NCBI RefSeq assembly: GCF_022026395.1
Contig: NZ_CP041767.1
Location: 5,138,501-5,202,500 of the forward strand
From: Brevibacillus brevis
GTDB taxonomy: Bacteria > Bacillota > Bacilli > Brevibacillales > Brevibacillaceae
Direction: 5' to 3'
DNA length: 64,000 nt
The notes under the pieces were generated by a model, which was not told where the DNA came from, made no database searches, and saw only the letters and a program-made list of their open reading frames with translations. Shown here piece by piece: positions 33,580-42,382 of this stretch; the first letter of the stretch is position 1; the number at the start of each line of letters is the position of its first letter. The translations under genes and the position numbers were made by a program.

Positions 33580-35709
33580 ATGGCTGATTTTGAAGTGCTT
33601 GCCGGGATTCATCAAGGATTGTTTCTGGTCCTTCTCATCGTCATGCTGGTCCCGACAATCATGGCAAACCAACTCGTTTTCCGTCCGACGAAACGGGCTT
33701 TCATAAACAGTGCTCGCATCACCTTATGTTTTTCATGGTCGGCCCTTTTTGTATTTGCAGGTCATTTGGTGATGACGTGGGTTTTGTTTGAAGCCTTTGG
33801 CTGGCTTTACATAAAGGATACGCTGCTTGGCTTTTTACCTTTTATTTTTATTCCATTGTTATGCAGCCTGCTCTCTACTTTTCCACGACTGTGGGAGTTG
33901 GCCGGGAAAGGGGGCAAAGAGTCGAGGCAGTCAGAAGTAGATACGGATGATACCCGAATTTTGTTACAAGAGAAAAAGGTTAGGCCTATAAAAACAAACT
34001 CCCCTGACCTAGACGACACGTTGGATGCAGAGTGGCGAGGAGACGCATCTTGCCCCGAATTGCTCGTTCCGTTGCAAGCTAGCGTCTTGGGCTGTCTGAT
34101 TGCACTCTTCCTACAAGTCTTTTTTCCTGCTGTTACGTTGGAGCCGTCCATTTTGTTTCTCGCTTGGGGTGTATTATTAGCCGGTGTCTCCCTTCTTTGG
34201 ATTCAGCAATCGTGGCAGCATCAATACCACTCCACTGCGGAAAACTGGGTAAAACCGCGCCGTCTGTTCCGCTTTATCCGTTTTGCCGCGTTTCTTCTGA
34301 TGACTGCTTTACTTGCGACGGTCTGGGGAAATCAAGCGATGATAGCGAGCCGCCTTCCCAATCATTCATCTTTGGAAGGCGAGAATCAGGACGATCACAC
34401 TCTCCCCGATTTCGTTTTCCCTGTAAAGGCAAGTGCACATTCGATGCCTGCTACAGGGAAATCGAAAAGTGGCGATGTATCAACGAAATCAAAACAAGAA
34501 AACCCTGATCGAACGTTTTCGCTGACTGCACAGAAAACAACCATCCGACAAGCATCAGGCCAAACCGTAGAAGCATGGACCCTGAATGGAAAATATCCTG
34601 GACCTGAGCTGCGTATGAAGCAAGGTGAACTCGTCGAAATCACCCTGCTGAACAAGGATATCTCCGAAGGGGTAAACATCCACTGGCATGGCATGCAGAC
34701 TCCCGCTAGCGATAATCGCATTGCAAAAGGAGAAAAATCTGTTTTTCGTTTTCGCGCAGAACAAACAGGAACGTATTGGTATCATTCTCATCAGCAAATT
34801 CCCGGGCAAGTAGTGAATGGGTTATTCGGTGCCCTTGTGATCGAATCAGCCGATGCCGCCACTACAGGCGTACCCATCCGGGACATCGCCCTGATTCATC
34901 ACAAGGACGAAAAGGCAGGCGCGACGTTAAACGGCTCAGATACGCGAAAAATCGAAACAGTTACTCCTGGCACAACGGTTCGCCTTCGCTTTATAAACGC
35001 CGAAAATGCTCCTGTCACCTACTTGCTGCAAGGAACTCCTTTTCAGGTAGTAGCGATTGACGGAACCGAGGTCAACGAACCGAATCTGATTGCCAATCAA
35101 GCATTGCAGCCTGGGTCAGGCGGTCGATACGACATTCAGTTTACGATGCCGAATCGTCCCGTGCTATTTGCTCCAGCTGTAAACCAGCATGACAAAGGGC
35201 TGCTCTTAAGTCCAGACGGGTCCAAAGATGCTGTACCCTTGTTACACGCAGAGCTTTCCGTCTTTGACCCTGCACGTTACGGCAGTCCGACTGCCCTTCC
35301 TTTTGATCTCTCTTCCCATTTTAATCGGGAGTATCAACTGCTCATTGATGATCAATACGGGTTTTATGACGGTAAATTCGAGCGATTGTCGACTGTAAAT
35401 GGCGACTTGCTTCCTGAAACACGGATGATGCTTGAAGAGGGTGATCTCATAAAGCTGACCTTCGTCAACCGCAGCTTTCAGGATCAATCACTGTATCTGC
35501 ACGGTCATCACATGCTCATCTTGAGCCGGGACGGCAAAAAAGTTACAGGAAGTCCATGGTGGACGGACACTCTCCAGATAGCGCCAGGTGAAACCTATGA
35601 AGTTGCTTTCCGCGCGAATAATCCTGGCATATCGATGGAAGGGAGCCTTCCTAAAGATGAATCTGCTTTTGGTATCGCAATCCCGCTCGTATATGAAGAG
35701 CATCTCTAA
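33580..35709 (+). CDS. Membrane-anchored multicopper-oxidase-like protein with degenerate third domain
   Basis: 709 residues. Residues 1-260 hold about six membrane helices and an acidic cytoplasmic-type loop (near 110-155). Residues 300-709 are three cupredoxin domains. Domain 1 has the type 2/3 copper motifs VNIHWHGMQ (near 366) and YWYHSHQQ (near 400). In domain 3 the HPxHLHGH motif reads QSLYLHGHH (near 640), and the C-terminal HCHxxxH segment is replaced by NPGISMEGSLPKDESAFG (near 683). So the type 1 cysteine and several histidines are missing, while the frame is intact. It probably cannot work as a normal laccase. Confidence 0.85.
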   Translation: MADFEVLAGIHQGLFLVLLIVMLVPTIMANQLVFRPTKRAFINSARITLCFSWSALFVFAGHLVMTWVLFEAFGWLYIKDTLLGFLPFIFIPLLCSLLSTFPRLWELAGKGGKESRQSEVDTDDTRILLQEKKVRPIKTNSPDLDDTLDAEWRGDASCPELLVPLQASVLGCLIALFLQVFFPAVTLEPSILFLAWGVLLAGVSLLWIQQSWQHQYHSTAENWVKPRRLFRFIRFAAFLLMTALLATVWGNQAMIASRLPNHSSLEGENQDDHTLPDFVFPVKASAHSMPATGKSKSGDVSTKSKQENPDRTFSLTAQKTTIRQASGQTVEAWTLNGKYPGPELRMKQGELVEITLLNKDISEGVNIHWHGMQTPASDNRIAKGEKSVFRFRAEQTGTYWYHSHQQIPGQVVNGLFGALVIESADAATTGVPIRDIALIHHKDEKAGATLNGSDTRKIETVTPGTTVRLRFINAENAPVTYLLQGTPFQVVAIDGTEVNEPNLIANQALQPGSGGRYDIQFTMPNRPVLFAPAVNQHDKGLLLSPDGSKDAVPLLHAELSVFDPARYGSPTALPFDLSSHFNREYQLLIDDQYGFYDGKFERLSTVNGDLLPETRMMLEEGDLIKLTFVNRSFQDQSLYLHGHHMLILSRDGKKVTGSPWWTDTLQIAPGETYEVAFRANNPGISMEGSLPKDESAFGIAIPLVYEEHL

Positions 35710-35762
35710 AAAGAAACCAGCAGTCCGTAGCGATAATTCGCCAGGCTGCTGGTTTCTTTTTA
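35708..35762. terminator. Bidirectional terminator between convergent genes
   Basis: Perfect 13-base stem AAGAAACCAGCAG / CTGCTGGTTTCTT between the multicopper-oxidase-like gene and the VWA operon, with T/A runs on both sides. Confidence 0.9.
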
Positions 35763-35766
35763 TCTA

Positions 35767-38610
35767 TTACTGAGACTTTTTTCGGTTCTTGGCCGCTAAT
35801 AGTCTGTTTAGCGTTTCGTCAGGCTGTGTTTGCTTCTCCTGTTTCTCTTTGGCCTGCTCGTGTTTGACTGCTGCTGGCTTCACCCGATTTTCGGCCGTCC
35901 CTACCGGATGAATGATAGGAGCAGATACGACTTTCTGGTCATCTGTCCGCTCTTCGCGTGTCCGTCTTGTCACGGAGCGCTTCTCACCGAGGCGAGACAA
36001 TACTGCCTGTTGTTCAGAATCGGCAGAAGTGGACGTGCGCAATCTCCATAGACCAGACAGCCTTGCCCACCATTGATCCGGCAACTGCAGACGACGAACA
36101 GCGATATCGATCGGCAGTAGCAACGCCGCCAACATGAGTAACCACTCACTGATTGACTGTGTGTCCCATTTAGCGGGAAGCGTGCCACCAAAAGCTTCTT
36201 CCGGTTTGGTGATCTGATTCCCTCCACCGGCACTTAGCCACTCTTGAAGTCGCTTGTCACCATCGGCATGTATTCCGTATTCGGGTGAATAGGAAACAGT
36301 CAAGCCTGTCGTTTGGCTCGCCGTGACTCGGCCTTGATTTTTTTGAGAGATCTGAATCATGTACGTGCCCGGATCAGCCGTCTCGAATTCACCCTCCATG
36401 ACGCCTGGCGCAACCGGCTTAAGCTTGATGATCTCTCGCTTCATCTCTTGATCGAGAACGACTGCCTCCATCTCTTGAGGCAGGCTTCCACCAGCTGGCA
36501 TCGTTACCCTCACATTGCCTTTTGCGCCGTTCACGCTCGTGGTCGTCTTCCAAGCACCTTCTGTAATTTGTGGGAAAGTCCATGCCACGATTTCGTTCCA
36601 CAGACCGCTGTTTCCTCCCCAAGCCACCCAGTCCGGTGACCACTTCCCTTCCAGATCACTCGTCCAGGCGACAGAACGCCCCAGACCGTACTGCCAACGG
36701 GTGAGAATCGGATCATCGTCAGCACTCATCAAGGATGATTCGGCTGTTTGCTTCGGTGTTGTTGCAATATACGCACGCACCGGAGGCAAAGCTTGCTTCA
36801 GCGCAGGCCAAGCTCCCACCCCTGTATAGCCTGGTACTTGGGGCTTCTCCACAATAAACGTGCGACTGGCTAGCGCTGTTTCTTTACTGAATATTTTCGG
36901 GATGGATTCGGCATCGTTGGCAAAGTAATATCTGCCTTTTCCTAACTCGGCAATCATCTCAAGCAACGACCTATCCGAATCATCACCCAGCGCCACTGTT
37001 GAAACGGTAATATTTTCAGCTGTCATTTGCTGTAGCAGTCCCTGGTAATCATCGTTGAGCCCAGACTGCCCATCTGTGAGCAAGATCACGTGCTTACGCT
37101 GCGTGTTCATTGCTTTTACACGTTCGTAGCCCAGCTGTAAGGCAGGGAAAATATCGGTCCCGCCATCCGCTTGAATTCTGCTGATCTGCTGTTGGATTTC
37201 ATCCAGCTTCGTGACAGATTGTGGAGCCACGACATCCCATGGCGTGTCGTCAAATGCGATCACCCCGATGGTGTCTTGGGCATTCATCATGGTTGTCGCT
37301 CGTATGGCGGCTTCCCTAGCCAGTGCCATCTTATCCGCACCTCTGGCATCGGAGCTCATACTGCCCGACTTGTCGATGACCAGCTGAAGTCCGAGCGAAG
37401 GGAGCTGTTCCTTCCCTTTTAAATCCATGTGAACAGGTAAGGCCTCTTCGATTGGTGTCTGGAACCAGCCACCCATACCGAAGCTATCTTTGCCGCCTGT
37501 CATGATCAAACCAATGCCCAAATCACGTACAGCAGTCCGCATGCGTTCCATATCCGCATCAGTCATGCTGGTAGCGGGCACATCTGCCAGTACAATGGAG
37601 GCAAACTGCTTGTAACCCTCAAGCTCCTTTGGCAGCAATGCGAGATCGCGTAGCTCTACCTTGGTATTGCCCGCTTCCAGCGCTTGAATGAGGTTGGTAG
37701 CGGCACCCGGATGCCCTTCGGCTACGAGTACGACTGGTGCCCCGGCTACCTGCGTATAGGCTGTAGCTTGATTATTCGCTGCTACGGTATCTTGTCGCGG
37801 TTCAATTTCCACGCGATAACGATGGAACCCCTGCTGCATCGCTTTTTGCGAAAAAACGAAGCGGTTGTTGCCCTTGCCGATCTGTACCGTTTGCTGGCCC
37901 GCCTCGCGATTGCCTTCATACAGGCGAAGGGTTGCCTCGGTCGCTATCGTACTCTCCACATCAACGGTGATGCCGTATTCCTCTCCCGCGTACAGCCTTT
38001 GCGGCACCTGTACAGATGTAAGAACGACCTCATCCCCGTTTGGCTGCTGCAAGGAAACAGCCTCCACTGCGATTCCTCGCTCCCTCGCCAGTCTCGTCTG
38101 CCGTGCCGCATCTCCGTTTGTTTCCAGACCATCTGTCAGCAAGACGACTTTTCCTCTGGCATTGGTAGGGATCATGGCAGACGCCAATCGGATTCCTTCT
38201 GCCAAATTGGTTGCATTCCTGTTGACATCCACGCCCAAGGGCTGTACTTCTTGGCGTATCGTCAACGGTTGATCGACCGCCGCCTCCGCCCCTACTGCAA
38301 TGACAGCATACTTATCCGCTGCCTGCTTTTGACCAATCGCCTCCCGCAAAAAGGAGAGAACTCGCGGATCGTCCTTCATGGAAGCAGATCGGTCTACAAC
38401 AAACACAATCGTTTTCGCCTGAACAGGTGTCAGCAGCTGTGTCCCTGCCAACGCCAAAACCAGAAGGAGGAACAAGAGCGAGCGAATAGTAGCAATTGTC
38501 GCCTTTCTGCCGATTGGCATTTGCTTTTGATGTCGCCACCAACTGATGACCACGTAGGCAACAGGAAGCAATAGCAACAGGAATAGCGGCTGTATAAAGT
38601 TAATACCCAC
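35767..38610 (-). CDS. Large membrane protein with two VWA-type domains and a GATase-like domain
   Basis: 947 residues from a GTG start at 38610 (MGINFIQPLFLLLL), with GGAGGG upstream. The longer frame lies in the preceding gene. N-terminal helices (about 5-22 and 43-62), a first VWA-like domain (FVVDRSASMKDD near 75), a glutamine-amidotransferase-like segment (VVLVAEGHPGAATNLIQALE near 305), then a VWA domain with a complete MIDAS DKSGSM (near 412) and FDDTPWD. A C-terminal membrane helix near 840 is followed by a charged 90-residue tail. Related to BatA/YfbK-like VWA membrane proteins. Last gene of the eight-gene operon, overlapping its neighbour by 11 bases. Confidence 0.85.
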   Translation of the reverse strand: MGINFIQPLFLLLLLPVAYVVISWWRHQKQMPIGRKATIATIRSLLFLLLVLALAGTQLLTPVQAKTIVFVVDRSASMKDDPRVLSFLREAIGQKQAADKYAVIAVGAEAAVDQPLTIRQEVQPLGVDVNRNATNLAEGIRLASAMIPTNARGKVVLLTDGLETNGDAARQTRLARERGIAVEAVSLQQPNGDEVVLTSVQVPQRLYAGEEYGITVDVESTIATEATLRLYEGNREAGQQTVQIGKGNNRFVFSQKAMQQGFHRYRVEIEPRQDTVAANNQATAYTQVAGAPVVLVAEGHPGAATNLIQALEAGNTKVELRDLALLPKELEGYKQFASIVLADVPATSMTDADMERMRTAVRDLGIGLIMTGGKDSFGMGGWFQTPIEEALPVHMDLKGKEQLPSLGLQLVIDKSGSMSSDARGADKMALAREAAIRATTMMNAQDTIGVIAFDDTPWDVVAPQSVTKLDEIQQQISRIQADGGTDIFPALQLGYERVKAMNTQRKHVILLTDGQSGLNDDYQGLLQQMTAENITVSTVALGDDSDRSLLEMIAELGKGRYYFANDAESIPKIFSKETALASRTFIVEKPQVPGYTGVGAWPALKQALPPVRAYIATTPKQTAESSLMSADDDPILTRWQYGLGRSVAWTSDLEGKWSPDWVAWGGNSGLWNEIVAWTFPQITEGAWKTTTSVNGAKGNVRVTMPAGGSLPQEMEAVVLDQEMKREIIKLKPVAPGVMEGEFETADPGTYMIQISQKNQGRVTASQTTGLTVSYSPEYGIHADGDKRLQEWLSAGGGNQITKPEEAFGGTLPAKWDTQSISEWLLMLAALLLPIDIAVRRLQLPDQWWARLSGLWRLRTSTSADSEQQAVLSRLGEKRSVTRRTREERTDDQKVVSAPIIHPVGTAENRVKPAAVKHEQAKEKQEKQTQPDETLNRLLAAKNRKKSQ

Positions 38611-40474
38611 GCTGATACACCCTCCATTCCACCAATAACACCAAGAGAGCAAACGCCGCCAACCAATAGGTCAACTCCTTCGTTCCCAGTCCTCCTGTTG
38701 TGCCAGTCGCTGTCGCTTCCTCACTCTCCTTTTGCTCTTCGGCATTCTTCCGGGCAACGCTCAAAGACTTTGGCGTAATGTTCGATTCTCCCTCATTCAT
38801 TTGGACAGGAAAATACGTACTTTTGGTGCCTGTATCTACCCCTTCGTCAAGACGATACAATCCGGTCAGCTCCGGTAGCTGCATCGTTTTGGACGTGGCG
38901 TCCTCTGTAAGAGACTGCTGGTGTCCATTCGGATACGTCAAGGTACGTGTTGTCGCTCCCGGTGAGAGTGGGATGGTCAAGACCTCTCCCGGATGGGCCA
39001 TTGGGATTGGGGCTGTCTGACCAGGAGACAGCCAGTTGACGACATTTTGCATGAAGATCGGAAAAGCAGGACGCAACGGGAAGTCCGATGCATGCAAATC
39101 AAATCCGATGATGACCACTCGCCGACCGTCTATGATCCCCGCTCTGACCAAATCGACATCGCCCGCGCGTACCAATGGCTTCATACCAGGCATCTCGTCC
39201 AATGCGTATCCTTTGGCAACGTGCACGTCTCGCCAATCTACGTGCTTGAGCAGCGGGTCATCGGGGGAAACTGGCCTTGGCTGTTGATCCAGTTCTTTTT
39301 CTCCAGCGAGCGGCAACCACTTTGTTTTCTTGTTCGGGGCAATCAATAAAATGTTTCCTTTTGGCAGCTCGTCTGGTACGACTCCGTCAAAAACCCACAG
39401 GTCACGCGCAGCCGCCGCTGCATCCGGTGCCTGCTGAATCGTTTCCACCTCAAGACTTCCGACTGTCTGCAATACTTGATGGAGGAAGCGATTGCCCTCT
39501 GGCGAATACAACGCTGCTTTTCCTTTCCCTGTAGCGAATGGAACACTCCACTTGACATTATCCTGGGAAAGTCCATCCTGCTCCGGTTCGATGACTGCAC
39601 GATAGACGCGAGACACCGCCAGCCTCTGAAACGAAAATGTCTGGGAGCTACCTGCCCCCACCGCAAAAGAATCGGTATCCAGCAGCTTATCTTGCTCATC
39701 GAAAACCGTTACTTTTCCTTTCGCCGTCATACTGCCATGATTGTCCACCCGCAGCAGTCCCTCTACCCCTTTTTCCGTAGGCTGGGTCACAAAAACACCG
39801 ATTGCGGTATTCTCGCGGGTGCTCCCCATCTGCATGAACTGAAAGCTCCCGGAAAAAGCAGGGACTGCGCCTCCATCCAGCTTGCGTTCCCCGCTTCCGT
39901 CCCCCATCCAAACCACTCCACTGCCTGGTTCATTCTCTGCAATGGCTCCTGCCAAAGACAAGGCTGCGATTTGATCGGATGTCCCGGAAAAAGGCGCAAG
40001 CTTTTCGATGGCTTGCAAGAGCGGCTCTTTTTCTGCACTTTTGGAAACCAAAACATTCGGCTCACGCCCTGCCTCAATGAGGGTCATCGTCTGGCTGCTT
40101 CCCAGCTTCTCTATAAGTGCTTTTGCCTGTGAAACGGCTCGTTCCAGCCGCGTCTCGTTTCCTTCCTTGGCCATCATGCTCCCTGATGTATCCACGACCA
40201 AAATGGTATGGTCGGATGTGATTCCCTCAGTGGGCACAGCCGGTCGTACCAAAGCCAGCACGAGCAAGCACGCAGCGAGCAGTTGCAGCAGCAAAAGCAG
40301 GTTGCGCCGCAGCCTTTCCCACGGTTTCACCGCTTCCCAGTTTTGCAACGTGCGCTGCCACAGGAGTGTACTTGGTATGACACGATCCTCTACTTTTCGC
40401 TTGAGCAGGTAGAGGACGATGATGGCCGGGATCATCAGCGCAAACCACAAGTTGCCCAAACCCATCCACTGCAT
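38600..40474 (-). CDS. BatA/VWA domain membrane protein
   Basis: 624 residues. The N-terminus is the BatA type (FALMIPAIIVLYLLKRK, PWERLRRNLLLLLQLLAACLLVLALVRP), followed by a VWA domain with MIDAS DTSGSMM near residue 94. An extracytoplasmic part of beta and GATase-like character (ALYSPEGNRFLHQVLQ near 330) leads to a C-terminal membrane helix (near 600-618). It is probably a membrane-bound metal-dependent interaction platform working with the MoxR ATPase and DUF58 protein upstream, 16 bases away. Confidence 0.87.
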   Translation of the reverse strand: MQWMGLGNLWFALMIPAIIVLYLLKRKVEDRVIPSTLLWQRTLQNWEAVKPWERLRRNLLLLLQLLAACLLVLALVRPAVPTEGITSDHTILVVDTSGSMMAKEGNETRLERAVSQAKALIEKLGSSQTMTLIEAGREPNVLVSKSAEKEPLLQAIEKLAPFSGTSDQIAALSLAGAIAENEPGSGVVWMGDGSGERKLDGGAVPAFSGSFQFMQMGSTRENTAIGVFVTQPTEKGVEGLLRVDNHGSMTAKGKVTVFDEQDKLLDTDSFAVGAGSSQTFSFQRLAVSRVYRAVIEPEQDGLSQDNVKWSVPFATGKGKAALYSPEGNRFLHQVLQTVGSLEVETIQQAPDAAAAARDLWVFDGVVPDELPKGNILLIAPNKKTKWLPLAGEKELDQQPRPVSPDDPLLKHVDWRDVHVAKGYALDEMPGMKPLVRAGDVDLVRAGIIDGRRVVIIGFDLHASDFPLRPAFPIFMQNVVNWLSPGQTAPIPMAHPGEVLTIPLSPGATTRTLTYPNGHQQSLTEDATSKTMQLPELTGLYRLDEGVDTGTKSTYFPVQMNEGESNITPKSLSVARKNAEEQKESEEATATGTTGGLGTKELTYWLAAFALLVLLVEWRVYQRGY

Positions 40475-40490
40475 GTTGTCTCTCTCCTCT

Positions 40491-41372
40491 CTAGCGAATC
40501 AAGCCGGCCTGACGAAAGACATGGAAGACAATCGATTCCAGCGATTGTTCCGCCTCTACAGACACGAAGGCGATCCCTCTTCCATAAGCAAACGCGGACA
40601 GTTGTTGTTGATAATCTCGCAAGCTCTTGTGGTACTCTTCCATCAAAAGGCTGGTCAGGGATACTTCTTTTGCCTGCCCCGTCTCTGAATCGATCAACCG
40701 CAGCTCTCCGGCATACTCGGGCGCAAGCTCTTCTTTGGAGAGCACCTGGACAAGCGTGACCTCTTGTCTGGCCGCCTGCAAATACGCGATGCCTTCCGTA
40801 TAGCCTGACTCGAACAAAAAGTCCGACAGCACGATGGATGTACCAGCTTTGCCGCTCACAGCCCCTGGCTGGCGCATTGCCGTTTGTATATCACCTGCTC
40901 CCCCTTCTTGCAGGGAAGACAGGAAGCTGAGCAGGCGATGCGCCTGGCTCTTTCCTTGCAGACCGGTAAGTGCTGCCGTAATGCTGCTGTCAAAAGCATA
41001 GACCGACACATGATCGAGATGGCACAGGGACAAATAGCCAAGAGCCGCGGCAATCTCGATAGCACGGGCCATTTTATTCGGGTGCCCGTAGCTCATCGAA
41101 CGACTGCAATCGATGTACAAGTTCACATGCAGCTCTGTTTCATCCAAGTACTTTTTCAAAAACAGCTTGCCTGAACGGGCATACGCATTCCAATCGAGCT
41201 GCCGCAAATCATCACCGGGGACATACGCCCGAAAATCTGCGAACTCCATGGAACTGCCCAGCTGTCTCGCCCTTCGCTTTCCTGCCTGGCTGCCGCTGAC
41301 CGCTTTGCGACTAGCCATCTGCATTCGCTCCAGTCTGGCGAGCCATGATGGATCAAGCAGGTGTTGATTCAT
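40491..41372 (-). CDS. DUF58 domain protein
   Basis: 293 residues. The DUF58 signature GSSMEFADFRAYVPGDDLRQLDWNAYARSG spans residues 40-69, followed by a VWA-like core (LYIDCSRSMSYGHPNKMARA, MIDAS-like DCSRS). Proteins of this family pair with MoxR ATPases. The frame overlaps the MoxR stop by 4 bases. There is no membrane segment, so it is likely to be peripheral on the cytoplasmic side. Confidence 0.92.
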   Translation of the reverse strand: MNQHLLDPSWLARLERMQMASRKAVSGSQAGKRRARQLGSSMEFADFRAYVPGDDLRQLDWNAYARSGKLFLKKYLDETELHVNLYIDCSRSMSYGHPNKMARAIEIAAALGYLSLCHLDHVSVYAFDSSITAALTGLQGKSQAHRLLSFLSSLQEGGAGDIQTAMRQPGAVSGKAGTSIVLSDFLFESGYTEGIAYLQAARQEVTLVQVLSKEELAPEYAGELRLIDSETGQAKEVSLTSLLMEEYHKSLRDYQQQLSAFAYGRGIAFVSVEAEQSLESIVFHVFRQAGLIR

Positions 41373-42352
41373 GCCTTCTGCGTCCCCAGTTCATCCAAAA
41401 TATCCATGATGACGCGGTCCGGTCGGATGCCGTTTGCCTCTCCTTCAAAATTGAGGAAAATGCGGTGGCGCAACGCTGGCAGAGCAACTGCTGTCACGTC
41501 CTCGTACGCCAGATTGTATCGCCCGGCCAATAACGCACGTACCTTTGCCAAGGAGACAATCGCCTGCACACCACGTGGACCCGCACCGTTGCGCACATAT
41601 TTGTTCACCGAAGCAGTCGCCTGCTGACCCGGATGCGTCGCTAAAAGCAGCTTCACGGCGTAATCAAGTACCGCATCGGCAACCAGCACTTCTCGTGCGG
41701 CCTGTTGTATGTCAGCAATTTGTTCGGCTGAAGCCACTTTTTCCACGGTGATCACTTGGCTCGTAGTCGTTTGCCGAACGATCATTTTCAGTTCTTCTTC
41801 TGTCGGGTACGGCACGTCTATCTTCAATAAAAAGCGGTCCATTTGTGCTTCTGGCAACGGGTATGTCCCTTCCTGCTCCAGCGGGTTCTGTGTCGCGAGA
41901 ACGAAGAACGGCTCTGGTAGCGGACGAGTCACTCCGCCGGCTGAAACGGTTCGCTCCTGCATGGCCTCCAACAGGGCACTTTGCGTCTTTGGCGTCGCCC
42001 GGTTGATTTCGTCAGCCAGCACGACGTGAGCAAAGATCGGCCCATGTTGGAATTGGAAGGACTGTTGTCCCTTCTCGTCGACCAACAGGATGTTCGTTCC
42101 AGTAATGTCAGTCGGCATCAGGTCCGGTGTGAACTGAATCCGCTGAAACGACAGCTCAAAGGCTTGGGACAGTGTCCGAACAAGGAGCGTTTTGCCCAAT
42201 CCGGGTACGCCTTCCAAAAGCGCATGTCCTCCTGCAAACACGGCCCACAGAAGCTGCTCGACCACCTCTTTTTGTCCTACCAATACCTTTCCAATTTCCT
42301 GCCTGACAAGCTCTACTCGCTGCAAGCAGTCCTCTAGCGTTTGCTGCGCCAT
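41369..42352 (-). CDS. MoxR-type AAA+ ATPase
   Basis: 327 residues. Walker A GVPGLGKT near residue 45, Walker B VVLADEINRATPKTQSALLEAM near 109, sensor 1 FVLATQNPLEQEGTYPLPEAQMDRF near 145-169, the full MoxR pattern. MoxR ATPases act as chaperones that fold or load metals into partner VWA proteins. It is followed with coupling by DUF58 and two VWA proteins, the usual partners. Confidence 0.94.
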   Translation of the reverse strand: MAQQTLEDCLQRVELVRQEIGKVLVGQKEVVEQLLWAVFAGGHALLEGVPGLGKTLLVRTLSQAFELSFQRIQFTPDLMPTDITGTNILLVDEKGQQSFQFQHGPIFAHVVLADEINRATPKTQSALLEAMQERTVSAGGVTRPLPEPFFVLATQNPLEQEGTYPLPEAQMDRFLLKIDVPYPTEEELKMIVRQTTTSQVITVEKVASAEQIADIQQAAREVLVADAVLDYAVKLLLATHPGQQATASVNKYVRNGAGPRGVQAIVSLAKVRALLAGRYNLAYEDVTAVALPALRHRIFLNFEGEANGIRPDRVIMDILDELGTQKA

Positions 42353-42382
42353 CGCCGTGTCTCCTTCCTGTTGTTGAATGAT

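Noticed and set aside
35600..35709. Frameshift hiding the HCHxxxH motif of the multicopper-oxidase-like protein
   Set aside because: Neither of the other two frames near the C-terminus encodes an HCH-type motif, so the loss is in the sequence itself.
37684..38574. 296-residue plus-strand frame within the large VWA gene
   Set aside because: Antisense shadow; no start site and histidine/arginine-biased composition.
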